This document shows positions 44,599-57,062 of a stretch of 64,000 bases of DNA, piece by piece (positions within the stretch are counted from its first letter, which is position 1; every line of letters starts with the position of its first letter). The translations under genes were made by a program, and so were the position numbers. The notes below the pieces were generated by a model. It was not told where the DNA came from, made no database searches, and saw only the letters and a program-made list of their open reading frames with translations. The stretch spans positions 1-64,000 of the forward strand of contig NZ_BATI01000005.1 in assembly GCF_000467105.1 (NCBI RefSeq), given 5' to 3'. Source of the DNA: Aquipseudomonas alcaligenes NBRC 14159. Lineage in GTDB: Bacteria; Pseudomonadota; Gammaproteobacteria; Pseudomonadales; Pseudomonadaceae.

Positions 44599-45378
44599 TC
44601 AGTGCTTGCGGGAATGGAGCCAACGGCTGAGGAAGTTGCGCGGCCTGGCGTCGATCTCCGTCGATTCCGCCATGCTACGACCCAGCACGATGCAGGAGAT
44701 ATTGTCCTTGCCGCCCAGCCGATTGGCCAGCCCTATCAGCTCGTCGACCAGCTCATCGAGGGTGGCGGCACCGGCACAGACTTCCTGGATCTGCTCGTCG
44801 GTCAACTCGCCGGTCAGGCCGTCGCTGCACAGCAGCAGCAGTTCGCCGGGCGCCAGGCTGCCCTGCACACGCCCGACCTCGAGCTCCTGCTCGCCCTGCC
44901 CCAGGCACTGGGTCACGATGTTGCGCCGCGGATGCTGGCGTGCTTCGGCGAGGCTCAGCTCGCCCGCATCGATCATCGCCTGCACCCAGCTGTGGTCGCG
45001 GGTAAGGCGCTCAATGCCGTCCAGGCTGATGCGGTAGGCACGGCTATCGCCGATCCAGGCCACCTCGTAGTCGGCGTCGACGAAACGCACGGCCACCACG
45101 GTACTGCCCATGCGCCGGCCATCCTCCTCCTGCACCGCCGCGAGGATCGCCTGGTGCGCTGCGTGGATGGAGGATTCAAGACCGCTACCGGCGACGACGG
45201 ACTGGCGCAACGTGTCCAGGGCCAGGGCACTGGCGACTTCACCACACTCATGCCCGCCCATACCATCGGCCACTGCCCACAGGCCGAGCTCGGGGAGGCA
45301 GAGCACGGCGTCTTCGTTATGCCCACGAACCCGGCCCGCGACGCTCTGCGCCGCGAACCCCAGGGACTGCATCGACAT
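44599..45378 (-). CDS. PP2C-family Ser/Thr protein phosphatase
   Basis: Cytoplasmic metal-dependent phosphatase of 259 aa, opposing the kinase. All signature motifs: GRVRGHNEDAVL (15-26), VADGMGGHECGE (36-47), GSTVVAVRF, WIGDSRAYRI, LLLCSDGLTGELTD, GGKDNISCIV. It ends 17 bases before the kinase start, so PP2C, kinase and FHA form one operon (like stp1-stk1). No T6SS gene is within the window, unlike the P. aeruginosa H2-T6SS locus. Confidence 0.92.
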   Translation of the reverse strand: MSMQSLGFAAQSVAGRVRGHNEDAVLCLPELGLWAVADGMGGHECGEVASALALDTLRQSVVAGSGLESSIHAAHQAILAAVQEEDGRRMGSTVVAVRFVDADYEVAWIGDSRAYRISLDGIERLTRDHSWVQAMIDAGELSLAEARQHPRRNIVTQCLGQGEQELEVGRVQGSLAPGELLLLCSDGLTGELTDEQIQEVCAGAATLDELVDELIGLANRLGGKDNISCIVLGRSMAESTEIDARPRNFLSRWLHSRKH

Positions 45379-45472
45379 GGCTGCTGCTTACCTTATGAAT
45401 CTGCACTGCCGTGCATGATGCTGCGCCAAGCCCCGGCTGTCAGCCCGAAGCGCGCGAACTGTTAAACAGTCG

Positions 45473-45799
45473 TCAGCGGCGGCGCTGCACCTCATAGCCA
45501 CTCTGCCCCGGATAACGCTGCACCTCGATGCCGCCCGGATACTCGGTGCTCTGGCGGATACCGTCGCTCTGGCGCACGCTGGAACCGCCGTGGATCTGCA
45601 CCTCGCGACTGCCATATCCCTGAATGGGAACGGCGTGGCCGCCATACAGGTCATGGCGCTGGCTGTAACTGGAGCCGCTGACACTGCCGGAAGCGCCGGG
45701 GCTGACGTACTCGATGGGCACGGGCCGCGAGCGCGGCGGCTCGTTCGCCAGGACCTGGCTGCCGCACAGGGTGGCCAGCAACAGCAACGGATAGCGCAT
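45473..45799 (-). CDS. Small exported Gly/Ser-rich protein
   Basis: Exported protein of 108 aa: signal 1-17 (RYPLLLLATLCGSQVLA), then a low-complexity Gly/Ser/Tyr/Gln/Arg-rich mature part. ATG 45799 directly precedes the signal. Function unknown. Confidence 0.6.
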   Translation of the reverse strand: MRYPLLLLATLCGSQVLANEPPRSRPVPIEYVSPGASGSVSGSSYSQRHDLYGGHAVPIQGYGSREVQIHGGSSVRQSDGIRQSTEYPGGIEVQRYPGQSGYEVQRRR

Positions 45800-45917
45800 A
45801 ACGACTGTCTCTTCGAACATTCAGGCCATCGATGCTACGCCTGGCGCCAGCGCCCTGCCATGCTTGGCACGGGGCGCCGAGCCGGTATGATGCGGCTCTT
45901 TTTGGGATGCCGTATCC

Positions 45918-46637
45918 ATGCCCAAGCTCCTCGCCTTGCTGCTGCTCTGCTGCGTCGCCCTACCGACGCTCGCCGAACCGCCACGCACCTTCGCCGAAGC
46001 CAAGAAGATCGCCTGGTCGCTCTATGCCCAGCAGTCGGTGGAGTTCTACTGCGGCTGCCGCTACAACGGCAATCGGGTCGACCTGAAGAGCTGCGGCTAC
46101 CAGCCACGCAAGAACCCGCAACGCGCGGCGCGCATCGAGTGGGAGCATCTGGTACCGGCGTGGGTCATCGGCCATCAGCTCCGCTGCTGGCAGCAGGGCG
46201 GCCGCAAGCAGTGTGCACGCAGCGACGAAACCTTCCGCCGCGCCGAGGCGGACCTGTTCAATCTGGTGCCCAGCATCGGCGAGATCAACGGTGATCGCAG
46301 CAACCTGTCCTTCGCCTGGCTGCCCCAGCCGCCCACTCAGTACGGTGCCTGCCCGATGGTGGTCGACTTCAAGGCCGGCAAGGCGATGCCAAGGCCCAAG
46401 GTACGCGGGATGATCGCCCGCACCTACTTCTACATGAGCCAGCGTTACGGCCTGCGCCTGTCCAAGCAGGAGCGCCGTCTGTTCGAAGCCTGGAGCAGGC
46501 ATTACCCGGTGGAATCCTGGGAGCGCCAGCGCAACCAGCGCATCGCCTGCGTCATGGGCTGGGGCAACCCTTTCGTCGGCTCCGTCGATCTGCGCAGCTG
46601 CGCCGGGTCATTTACCGGAAAAGGCAAAAATGATTAG
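45918..46637 (+). CDS. endA: Periplasmic deoxyribonuclease I (EndA)
   Basis: Exported nuclease of 239 aa of the endonuclease I family; cuts double-stranded DNA in the periplasm. Signal 1-19 (LLALLLLCCVALPTLA). The catalytic beta-beta-alpha metal region is RIEWEHLVPAW (His83 region), then RAEADLFNLVPSIGEINGDRSNL, the classical EndA signature. A further GCRYNGNRVDLKSCGY Cys pair matches family disulfides. Confidence 0.92.
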   Translation: MPKLLALLLLCCVALPTLAEPPRTFAEAKKIAWSLYAQQSVEFYCGCRYNGNRVDLKSCGYQPRKNPQRAARIEWEHLVPAWVIGHQLRCWQQGGRKQCARSDETFRRAEADLFNLVPSIGEINGDRSNLSFAWLPQPPTQYGACPMVVDFKAGKAMPRPKVRGMIARTYFYMSQRYGLRLSKQERRLFEAWSRHYPVESWERQRNQRIACVMGWGNPFVGSVDLRSCAGSFTGKGKND

Positions 46638-46805
46638 GTGTTTTGGCACTTTGCCTGTAGGGTAGCGAGTACTGTGCTGCATGTGTCACCGCAAATCGAC
46701 CGGTTTAGATTTCGGTCCAACCTCCCTCGGTTTCTTTACTCTTTGCACTCAGTCATGGCCTGGGCTGTTCCAGCGCTGTGTTCACTTTGTTCAAGGAGAA
46801 ATCCC
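46638..46805 (+). other. Long 5' leader of the cold-shock gene
   Basis: Some 168 bases of relatively AT-rich sequence with no supported gene. Long structured leaders are the rule for cspA-type genes, where they give temperature-dependent translation. I see no perfect cold box. Confidence 0.45.
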
Positions 46806-47015
46806 ATGTCCGTACGTCAAACTGGCACCGTCAAGTGGTTCAACGATGAGAAAGGCTTCGGCTTCATCACTCCGGAAAGCGGCGCCGACCTGTTCGTGCA
46901 CTACCGCTCCATCCAGAGCGCCGGCTTCAAAAGCCTGAAGGAAGGCCAGCAGGTCTCCTTCATCGCCGTACAAGGCCAGAAAGGCATGCAAGCCGACGAA
47001 GTCCAGGTCATCTAA
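46806..47015 (+). CDS. CspA-family cold-shock protein
   Basis: Nucleic-acid-binding OB-fold protein of 69 aa. RNP1 is KGFGFIT (15-21), RNP2 LFVHY, with the usual GTVKWFND start. ATG 46806 follows AAGGAGAAATCCC. A terminator follows, so it is monocistronic. Confidence 0.95.
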   Translation: MSVRQTGTVKWFNDEKGFGFITPESGADLFVHYRSIQSAGFKSLKEGQQVSFIAVQGQKGMQADEVQVI

Positions 47016-47036
47016 GACCTGCACTGCGCCGCAAGG

Positions 47037-47061
47037 AACCGGCCTCAGGGCCGGTTTTTTT
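47037..47061 (+). terminator. Rho-independent terminator of the cold-shock gene
   Basis: AACCGGCC-TCAG-GGCCGGTTTTTTT, 21 bases after the stop. Confidence 0.88.
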
Positions 47062-47085
47062 ATCCCTGCAAGATAGAGGAATACC

Positions 47086-47268
47086 ATGAGCGCCAAGAAG
47101 TCCACCCAGCAGCCCAAGCCGCAAGCGGCCGTGGCAACCAGTGAATCCCTTGAAGCCCAGGTGGCAGCCTTCCTCAACTCCGGCGGCGAAATCCAGCAGA
47201 TCGCCAAAGGTGTCAGCGGCCAGTCCTGGAGCGCGCCGAGCCGACATATCGTGATCGGCAAGAAATAA
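47086..47268 (+). CDS. Conserved small pseudomonad protein
   Basis: Cytoplasmic peptide of 60 aa: polar N terminus (about 1-20), short helix (SLEAQVAAFLNSGGEIQQIAKGVSG) and a SAPSRHIVIGKK end. GAGGAATACC precedes the ATG. Similar small proteins are found beside csp or other genes in Pseudomonas; function unknown. Confidence 0.68.
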   Translation: MSAKKSTQQPKPQAAVATSESLEAQVAAFLNSGGEIQQIAKGVSGQSWSAPSRHIVIGKK

Positions 47269-47382
47269 GCAGCCCCAGCGCTACTGGCACTTTGCCTAAC
47301 AGTTCCTTGCCGACACGCACAAAGCCCTGCATCCTTGATCTCATAACAACGAAAAACGCGCCACTGGCCAGAGATCTCGCTG

Positions 47383-48402
47383 ATGTTCAAGCGACTGCGC
47401 AACGATTTCCAGCTGTCTATCATCACCCTCATGGGTGTCATTGGCGTGCTCGGCATCAGCCCCTACGCCTTTTATCGCCTGCTCCACGGCAACCTGCTGG
47501 TGGGCATCGCCGATAGCGTGATCGTGCTGTCGACACTATCCGCCGTGGCCTACGCCTGGCGCACCGGTGATACGGAAAAACCGGGCATCTACCTGGCCGC
47601 CGTGTTTTCCGTGGGCGCGACACTGATCGCCATCAACCTGGGCGTCAACGGCCTGTTCTGGATCTACCCACTGATCCTCTTCAACTTCTTCATGGTCTCG
47701 CCCGGCAAGGCCATCGTCGCCACCCTGCTGGTGCTCCTCGGCCTGGTCGCGCATGCCCTGTGGGTGCCCGGCAGCGTGTTCGAAAGCCAGTATCAGATGG
47801 TGTCCTTCCTGGTGACCAACGCCATGGCCGGCATCCTGACCTTCATCTTCGCCTACCGCACCCGCACCCAGCGCGAGCAGCTGCAGGCCCTGGCCATTCA
47901 GGACCCACTGACCGGCGCACGCAACCGCCGGGCCATGAACGAGGAACTGAAGATCGCAGTGTCCAGCAAACGCCGGCATGGCCGCAGCTATGGCGTGCTG
48001 GCCATGGACCTGGACCACTTCAAGCAGATCAATGACCAGCACGGCCACCAGGCCGGAGATCAGGTACTGATCGACTACGTAAAGCTGATCAAGGCCTGTT
48101 CACGCCAGGAAGACCGACTGTTCCGCTTCGGCGGCGAGGAGTTCCTCCTGCTCCTGCCGGATGTCGACCTGCAGGGCCTGGAGGCCGCCGCGCAGCACCT
48201 GCTGGTCTCGGTACGCGAGCAGTTGAGCGGCCCTGGCGGCGCAGTTACCGTTTCGATCGGCGGCGCCATGCTGCGCAACGACGAACCCTGGGGACAATGG
48301 CTGCAGCGTGCCGACCAGTGCCTTTACCGGGCCAAAAGCAGCGGACGCAATTGCGTCATCATCGACAGAGCAACAGGCGGCGACCTGGCACCCAGCCACT
48401 AG
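47383..48402 (+). CDS. Membrane-anchored GGDEF diguanylate cyclase
   Basis: Inner-membrane protein of 339 aa. About six helices in 1-160 precede a GGDEF domain (about 172-325). The active-site motif is GGEEF (in RLFRFGGEEFLLLL) and the inhibitory RxxD site is present (RQED, five residues before), so it probably makes cyclic di-GMP with product feedback. Signal not known; no REC or PAS domain. Confidence 0.9.
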   Translation: MFKRLRNDFQLSIITLMGVIGVLGISPYAFYRLLHGNLLVGIADSVIVLSTLSAVAYAWRTGDTEKPGIYLAAVFSVGATLIAINLGVNGLFWIYPLILFNFFMVSPGKAIVATLLVLLGLVAHALWVPGSVFESQYQMVSFLVTNAMAGILTFIFAYRTRTQREQLQALAIQDPLTGARNRRAMNEELKIAVSSKRRHGRSYGVLAMDLDHFKQINDQHGHQAGDQVLIDYVKLIKACSRQEDRLFRFGGEEFLLLLPDVDLQGLEAAAQHLLVSVREQLSGPGGAVTVSIGGAMLRNDEPWGQWLQRADQCLYRAKSSGRNCVIIDRATGGDLAPSH

Positions 48403-48501
48403 ACCAATCGGCCGGGGCACAGCGCCCAGGCTGGTCCATAGCCCTGGACTAGAATGCCTGTGCAGCCCCCACCTCCCCGACCGCAAAGCTCTGCGCACAC
48501 C

Positions 48502-49263
48502 ATGACGATACGCCTGCTTCTGCCGCTGACCATCAGCCTGCTGCTCAGCGGCCTGGCCAGTGCCGCGCCCGTCCAGCTGGTGACCGGCGACGACTACGCA
48601 CCATTCACCGACCGCGAACTGCCCCAGGGCGGCATGCTGACCGAACTGGTTCAGCAGGCGCTGCTGCAGGCCGGGCATCAGCCCAAGCTGAGCTGGCTGC
48701 CGTGGAAACGTGGCTACCAGGCCACGCTCCGCGGCCAGTTCGACGCCACCTTTCCCTACCTGAAAACGGCCGAACGAGAAGCCGACTACCTGTTCTCAGC
48801 CCCTCTCTACGAGATCACCCAACGACTGTTCAGCCGCGTCGACGATGCCCTGGAACCCGACAAACTGGAACAGCTGGCCGGCAGGCGCATCTGCGTGCCA
48901 CTCGGCTGGCAGCCGGCACCCCGCGTGAGCGAACTGCTGGCGGCGGGGAAGCTGCTGGTCCATCAACCGCAGGACCTCACGGCCTGTGCTCGCCTGATCG
49001 ACATGGGCCGCGACGACTTCTTCATCGCCGACAGCCTGCTGGGCGAACGCGCCATTCACCTCTCGGGAGTCAGCCACCAACGCTTCCATGTCTCCCGACA
49101 GGCAGTCGGCAGTCACACCCTGCACTTTCTGGTGCCACGCAAGCGGGCCGACGCCCAGCAGTTGCTCAACGAGTTCGACGGCGGTCTACGCCGACTGCAG
49201 GATAGCGGTGAGTACCAGCGCATCCTCGACACTCATCGCGAGCATGCGCTGCGCGCTGAATAA
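48502..49263 (+). CDS. Orphan amino-acid-type solute-binding protein
   Basis: Exported protein of 253 aa: signal 1-20 (LLLPLTISLLLSGLASA), then SBP family 3 fold with TGDDYAPFTDRELPQGGMLTELVQQAL and GYQATLRGQFDATFPYLKTAEREADYLFSAPLY. It has no permease partner and follows a diguanylate cyclase; a sensory role for cyclic di-GMP control is possible but not shown. Converges on pdxJ with three bases between the stops. Confidence 0.8.
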   Translation: MTIRLLLPLTISLLLSGLASAAPVQLVTGDDYAPFTDRELPQGGMLTELVQQALLQAGHQPKLSWLPWKRGYQATLRGQFDATFPYLKTAEREADYLFSAPLYEITQRLFSRVDDALEPDKLEQLAGRRICVPLGWQPAPRVSELLAAGKLLVHQPQDLTACARLIDMGRDDFFIADSLLGERAIHLSGVSHQRFHVSRQAVGSHTLHFLVPRKRADAQQLLNEFDGGLRRLQDSGEYQRILDTHREHALRAE

Positions 49264-49266
49264 ACC

Positions 49267-50013
49267 TCAGCCGCGGTTGGCGGCGGCGACTATCAGCTGC
49301 TTCATTTCCGCCACGGCACCCTTGAAGCCGACGAACAACGCATGGGCGACGATGGCGTGACCGATGTTCAACTCGTGCACCCCGGCGATTGCCGCTACCG
49401 GCTCGACGTTGTGGTAGTGCAGGCCGTGGCCGGCGTTGACGATCAGGCCATGAGCCAGGCCGCAGGCCACGCCATCACGGATGCGCGCCAGCTCACGGGC
49501 AGCCTCCTCAGGCGTGTGGGCATCGGCGTAACGTCCGGTGTGCAGCTCGATGGCCGGTGCACCAATGCGCCGGGATGCTTCGATTTGCCGCTCCTCGGCG
49601 TCGATGAACAAGGATACCTCGCAACCCAGCTTGCTCAGACGCTGTACCGCGGCCCTGATCCGCTCTTCCTGACCAGCCACGTCGAGGCCACCCTCGGTGG
49701 TCAGCTCCTGACGGGTCTCCGGCACCAGGCAGACGTGCTCGGGACGGATCTGCTCGGCGAAGTCGAGCATGAAGTCGGTCACGCCCATCTCGAAGTTCAT
49801 GCGCGTCTGCAGCACGTCCTTGAGCACGCGAACATCGCGCTCCTGGATATGCCGGCGATCCTCGCGCAAGTGCACGGTGATGCCGTCGGCGCCCGCCTCT
49901 TCAGCGTCCAGCGCCGCCTTGACCGGGTCCGGGTAACGAGTGCCGCGGGCCTGGCGCAGGGTGGCGACGTGGTCGATGTTGACGCCGAGGAGAATGCGGT
50001 TGGCTTCAGTCAC
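49267..50013 (-). CDS. pdxJ: Pyridoxine 5'-phosphate synthase
   Basis: Last enzyme of DXP-dependent vitamin B6 synthesis, 248 aa: makes pyridoxine phosphate from deoxyxylulose phosphate and 3-amino-1-hydroxyacetone phosphate. [26 protein letters not shown] (8-33) and [13 protein letters not shown] (44-56) carry the substrate-binding His and Arg. It overlaps recO by eight bases and is the last gene of the lepA...pdxJ run. Confidence 0.97.
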   Translation of the reverse strand: MTEANRILLGVNIDHVATLRQARGTRYPDPVKAALDAEEAGADGITVHLREDRRHIQERDVRVLKDVLQTRMNFEMGVTDFMLDFAEQIRPEHVCLVPETRQELTTEGGLDVAGQEERIRAAVQRLSKLGCEVSLFIDAEERQIEASRRIGAPAIELHTGRYADAHTPEEAARELARIRDGVACGLAHGLIVNAGHGLHYHNVEPVAAIAGVHELNIGHAIVAHALFVGFKGAVAEMKQLIVAAANRG

Positions 50014-50704
50014 GAGCAGGTTCCTTGAGAGTCATGAAAAGTTCGCGGCTGACCAGCGGTCGTCCGCCCAGGTGAGGAGCCAGGGCCTGGCGCATCAGGC
50101 GCTTGGCGGCAGCCAGAGCCCCGGGAGATGACCAGTCGGCCTCGGCCATCGCCAGCAAGTCGGCGCCCTGAAACAGACCGGGCTGTAATTGTCCAACCGG
50201 CTCCAGACCGGCATCCGGCTGCAGGCGGTACAGCCCTTCAGCGGTGATGGGTCGACCGGCAATATCGATATCCAGGGCGAAACCATAGCCCAGCTCGTCC
50301 AGCAGGCGCCATTCGAAGGCGCGCAACAGCGGCTCCAGCGGAGGATTGGCGGCCAGCGCCTGCAGGGTCAGGGCATAGTGTTCGAACAGGCCAGGATGAG
50401 CATCCTCGGCGGGCAGCAGGCGCAGCAGCAGCTCATTGAGATAGAGCCCACTGTAGAGCGTCTGCCCCTGAAGCCATACCGCCAGCCCGGAAGCCTCCAG
50501 GCGCGCCACGTTCTTCAGTTCGCCGCGCCCGCGCAGCTCCAGCTCCAGAGGGGCGAAGGGCCGGGCCAGACCACCAGCCTTGCCACGCGCACCACGCAGC
50601 ACCGCGCGCAGGCGCCCTTGCGGGGTAAGGAAATCGACCAGCGCGCTGGTTTCCTTATAGGGCCAGCTATGCAGGACGAAGGCCGGAAGCGCGCCGGAGA
50701 GCAT
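50006..50704 (-). CDS. recO: DNA repair protein RecO
   Basis: Mediator that loads RecA on gapped DNA with RecR, 232 aa. Has the N-terminal OB fold ([33 protein letters not shown]) and the C-terminal helical RecO domain. Between era and pdxJ, as in P. aeruginosa. Confidence 0.93.
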   Translation of the reverse strand: MLSGALPAFVLHSWPYKETSALVDFLTPQGRLRAVLRGARGKAGGLARPFAPLELELRGRGELKNVARLEASGLAVWLQGQTLYSGLYLNELLLRLLPAEDAHPGLFEHYALTLQALAANPPLEPLLRAFEWRLLDELGYGFALDIDIAGRPITAEGLYRLQPDAGLEPVGQLQPGLFQGADLLAMAEADWSSPGALAAAKRLMRQALAPHLGGRPLVSRELFMTLKEPARD

Positions 50705-50709
50705 AGGGA

Positions 50710-51604
<895 letters not shown>

Positions 51605-51612
<8 letters not shown>

Positions 51613-52294
51613 GGCTGTTCTCCACGCCCAGGGCCACCAGCGCGGCGGCAGCAGCCACCTGCTCGGCGATGCGCCGGCTGGCGCCCTGCCCCTGGGTCTT
51701 GTCGGTCAGCAGGGCGATTTCGCACTGCACGAAGAAGGTCCGGCAATGCGGCTCGCCCTGGATATCCACCACCTCATAGCGCGGCAGCTCGACGGCACGC
51801 GACTGCAGGAACTCCTGCAGGCGGGTCTTGGGGTCCTTGTTGGTATCCACCAGGGTCAGGCCGTCCAGCTCGTTGGTCAACCAGTCGAGGACACGGGCAC
51901 GCGCCACATCCATGCCGGCATCCAGGTAGATGGCGCCGATCAGCGCTTCCAGTGCATCGGCCAGAATCGACTCGCGACGAAAACCACCGCTCTTCAATTC
52001 CCCTGACCCCAGGCGCAGGTACTCACCCAGCTCGAAGCCTCGGGCCAGCACAGCCAGGGTTTCACCCTTGACTAGGCGCGCGCGCAGTCGCGACAGCTGC
52101 CCCTCGCGTGCCTGCGGGAAGCGCTCGAACAGCGCCTCACCGGCAACGAAGTTGAGGATGGCATCACCGAGGAATTCCAGACGCTCATTGTTGCGCCCGG
52201 CGAAACTGCGGTGCGTCAGCGCTAGGAGCATCAACTCCTGATTCTGGAAGGTATGGCCGAGCCGACGCTCGAGACGGGAAAGAGATTGGCTCAC
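51605..52294 (-). CDS. rnc: Ribonuclease III
   Basis: Double-strand-specific ribonuclease of 229 aa for rRNA and mRNA processing. [15 protein letters not shown] (35-49) holds the acidic catalytic residues; the C-terminal dsRNA-binding domain runs 155-225. It overlaps the DUF4845 stop by four bases. Confidence 0.96.
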
Positions 52295-52668
52295 TGGGCT
52301 CGGATTCGGAATTCTTTGTCGAAGTTGGCAACCAGATCGAGATTTTCGATCAGGTGCTCGCGCTTCTCATACTTGAGATGAACGAGGAACTCGTTATTTT
52401 CCAGCTTGATCTCGATAGCATCCTCAAGCTTGAGGTCACGGATACCATTAACCGTCATCCCCTTCTCGATGTGCTCGTAAAAATCACGAACGGTGCGAAC
52501 ATCAAGGCTGGGCTCAGTCTCGACTTTAGTGATCATACTTTCCAGCGCCATGAAATCCATGTAATGCGGAAACATCTTGAAGGCCGTACTGGCAAAAAAA
52601 GCCACCAGTGCCAATACAGTCATCCAGCCCAGCATGGACATGCCTTTCTGCGAACGCGCAAGTTTCAT
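52291..52668 (-). CDS. DUF4845 membrane-anchored protein
   Basis: Protein of 125 aa with one N-terminal helix (about 10-32, [24 protein letters not shown]) and a periplasmic-side small domain. DUF4845 proteins lie between lepB and rnc in most gamma-proteobacteria; function unknown. ATG 52668 is used; the 81-base longer frame lacks a ribosome binding site. Confidence 0.85.
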   Translation of the reverse strand: MKLARSQKGMSMLGWMTVLALVAFFASTAFKMFPHYMDFMALESMITKVETEPSLDVRTVRDFYEHIEKGMTVNGIRDLKLEDAIEIKLENNEFLVHLKYEKREHLIENLDLVANFDKEFRIRAQ

Positions 52669-52759
52669 GGTCGACCCCAAATTCAATGTTGTTGTGATGG
52701 TGATGACTATATCTAAGCAGGCGCTGCCAGGTTGAACAGCGCCTCGCAAAACCAGGCGA

Positions 52760-53611
52760 TCAGCGAATCAGACCGACCCGGGAAAAGTTCGGCAGGCTGC
52801 GCAGCTTTGGCTCGGACCAGGTCATCCAGACGGCGAACGCCTTGCCCACGATATTGCGGTCGGGGACCATGCCCCAGTCTTCCTTGGCAATATGCGCGTC
52901 CTGCCAGTAGCGGCTGTCGTTGGAGTCGTCGCGGTTGTCACCCATCATGAAGTAATGCCCTTGCGGCACTACCCACTCGTCGCCCGGCCGGACATTGCGA
53001 TGTAGCTGCTTGCGGATCATGTGCTCCGCCTCACCCAGCTTCTCCTTGTACAGCAGGGTGCGCCCCAGAGAACCGGGCTCCTCGCCGAGCAGCGTCTCGG
53101 CTACCAGCTGGCCGTTGACCAGCAGATGCTTGTCTGCCGTGTAGGCGATGCGATCCCCCGGCAGGCCGACCACACGCTTGATGTAGTTGATGCTCGGGTT
53201 GCTCGGGTAGCGGAAGACCATGACATCGCCACGCTGCGGATCACCGACTTCGATGATCTTGGTATCGATCACCGGCAGGCGGATGCCATAGGCAAACTTG
53301 TTGACCAGAATGAAGTCGCCCACTTCCAGAGTCGGTTTCATCGAGCCGGAGGGAATCTGGAACGGCTCCAGCAGGAAGGAGCGCAGCACCAGGACGATGG
53401 CCAGCACCGGAAAGAACGACTTTCCGTACTCAACCAGCAACGGCTCCTTGTTCAGACGCTGCAGAACCTGTTCGTCCGGCTCGCTGACCTGGCCCTCGTA
53501 GGTCGCGATGGCCGCCCGGCGCCGCGGCGCCAGCAGCAGCAGATCCAGCAGAGCGAGAGCGCCGCACACAGCGACGGCGATGACCAGAATCAGCGGGAAG
53601 TTGAACGACAT
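52760..53611 (-). CDS. lepB: Signal peptidase I
   Basis: Inner-membrane signal peptidase of 283 aa. Two N-terminal helices anchor the catalytic domain: IPSGSMKPTL (Ser nucleophile, about 91-95), and the Lys general base in INYIKRVVGLPGDRI near 150. It starts 5 bases after the lepA stop and is part of the lepA-lepB operon. Confidence 0.97.
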   Translation of the reverse strand: MSFNFPLILVIAVAVCGALALLDLLLLAPRRRAAIATYEGQVSEPDEQVLQRLNKEPLLVEYGKSFFPVLAIVLVLRSFLLEPFQIPSGSMKPTLEVGDFILVNKFAYGIRLPVIDTKIIEVGDPQRGDVMVFRYPSNPSINYIKRVVGLPGDRIAYTADKHLLVNGQLVAETLLGEEPGSLGRTLLYKEKLGEAEHMIRKQLHRNVRPGDEWVVPQGHYFMMGDNRDDSNDSRYWQDAHIAKEDWGMVPDRNIVGKAFAVWMTWSEPKLRSLPNFSRVGLIR

Positions 53612-53616
53612 GGGAG

Positions 53617-55416
<1,800 letters not shown>

Positions 55417-55511
55417 GGATCAACACTCGAAAAAGCCGCAGGCAGGCTGCCCGCCGAAAAATAGCCGGGGATTCTACCCGATCGGCGACCGGGCCGTCAC
55501 GGGCAGGCATG

Positions 55512-55537
55512 AAAAGGGCGGCCGAAGCCGCCCTTTT
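55512..55537 (-). terminator. Rho-independent terminator of the muc operon
   Basis: AAAAGGGCGGC-TTCG-GCCGCCCTTTT on the minus strand, 15 bases after the mucD stop. Confidence 0.85.
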
Positions 55538-55552
55538 CACTCGCCAGCCGGC

Positions 55553-56974
55553 TTATTCGGCCAACTTGAAGGTAATGAAGCTGGCGCGCCCCTGACGCAG
55601 CACGCGCATGGACACCGAGCGGTTGACCGGTAGCGCCTTGGCCACTTCGGCAAACTGCTTGGCAGAAGTGATGGCCTGATTGTTCAGGTGCGTGATGATA
55701 TCGCCGGGGCGCAGACCGATCAGCGCTGCCGGGCCGTTCTGCACGTCCTTGATGACCACGCCACCGCGCAGGTCGAGCGCTTTCTTCTGCTCGCCACTCA
55801 GCTCCACCACCGAGACGCCCAGCCGATTGCTGCTGCGCTCGACACCCTCGGCAGCGCCCAGCGCGACTTCCTCACCCTCTTCGGGGAGAGCGCCGATGGC
55901 CAGCTTGATGGTCTTGCGCTCGCCCTCGCGCACCACTTCCAGAGCGGCCTGCTCGCCAGGCTTGAGCGCCCCGACCAGGTGCGGCAGATCGGCCGACATG
56001 ACGATCGGCTGGCCGTTGAGGCTGAGGATCACATCGCCGACCTGCAGGCCACCCTTGGCTGCGGGGCCCTCCTCGAGCACCTGGGCCACCAGGGCGCCGG
56101 CCGGCTTGTCCAGCCCGAAGGACTCGGCCAGATCCTTGTTGACCTCCTGGATCACCACACCCAGCCAGCCACGGTTGACCTTGCCCGCGCTCTTCAGCTG
56201 ATTGGCCACATCCATCGCCACATCGATCGGGATGGCGAAAGACAGCCCCATGAAGCCGCCGGAGCGGGTGAAGATCTGCGAGTTGATGCCGACCACTTCG
56301 CCGTCCAGATTGAACAGCGGGCCGCCGGAGTTACCCGGATTGATCGCCACGTCGGTCTGAATGAAGGGCACGTAGTTCTCGTTGGGCAGGCTGCGCCCTT
56401 TGGCGGAGACGATGCCGGCGGTCACCGAGTGATCGAAGCCGAACGGCGAACCGATGGCCAGCACCCACTCGCCCACCTTGAGCGCATCCGACTTGCCCAG
56501 CTTGACCGTAGGCAGGTCCTTGCCGTCGACCTTGAGCAGCGCCACGTCGGTGCGCGGATCGGCGCCGATCAGCTTGGCTTCCAGCTCACTGCGGTCCGAA
56601 AGACGTACGATGATCTCGTCGGCGTCAGCCACCACGTGATTGTTGGTCAGCACATAGCCATCATCGGAGATGATGAACCCCGAGCCCAGCGACTGCGCCT
56701 CGCGCTGCCGGCCGCCTGGGCCACGCGGCATCTGCGGGACATTGCGCTCGAAGAACTCGCGAAACATCGGCGGCAGCCCTTCGAGATCCGGCATCTGCCC
56801 CTGGATCGCCACTTCGCGCTGCGGCAGCTTCTGTCGGGTACTGATATTCACCACGGCAGGCGAAGCATCCTGCACCAGCTCGGTGAACTCGGGGAGTTCC
56901 GCCTGCGCCAGGGATACCTGGCCCAGCAGCAGCAGGGCACAAAGGCCGGAAAACGAGGATTTCAGGCTACGCAT
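55553..56974 (-). CDS. mucD: Periplasmic serine protease MucD (DegP-like)
   Basis: HtrA-family chaperone-protease of 474 aa. Signal 1-26 (LCALLLLGQVSLAQA). The triad is NNHVVAD (His), TDVALLK (Asp) and NPGNSGGPL (Ser), then two PDZ domains (about 265-355 and 375-470). It is close to P. aeruginosa MucD throughout. Start 56974 has GGAG nine bases ahead. It follows mucB directly; mucC is absent. Confidence 0.95.
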   Translation of the reverse strand: MRSLKSSFSGLCALLLLGQVSLAQAELPEFTELVQDASPAVVNISTRQKLPQREVAIQGQMPDLEGLPPMFREFFERNVPQMPRGPGGRQREAQSLGSGFIISDDGYVLTNNHVVADADEIIVRLSDRSELEAKLIGADPRTDVALLKVDGKDLPTVKLGKSDALKVGEWVLAIGSPFGFDHSVTAGIVSAKGRSLPNENYVPFIQTDVAINPGNSGGPLFNLDGEVVGINSQIFTRSGGFMGLSFAIPIDVAMDVANQLKSAGKVNRGWLGVVIQEVNKDLAESFGLDKPAGALVAQVLEEGPAAKGGLQVGDVILSLNGQPIVMSADLPHLVGALKPGEQAALEVVREGERKTIKLAIGALPEEGEEVALGAAEGVERSSNRLGVSVVELSGEQKKALDLRGGVVIKDVQNGPAALIGLRPGDIITHLNNQAITSAKQFAEVAKALPVNRSVSMRVLRQGRASFITFKLAE

Positions 56975-57062
56975 GGACATCAGCTCCATCCACTCGGAAG
57001 ACAGGACAAATTCGCACCCGCTCGGGGCGCATGACGCACCCGGCGGTCGCGACCATCGAAAT

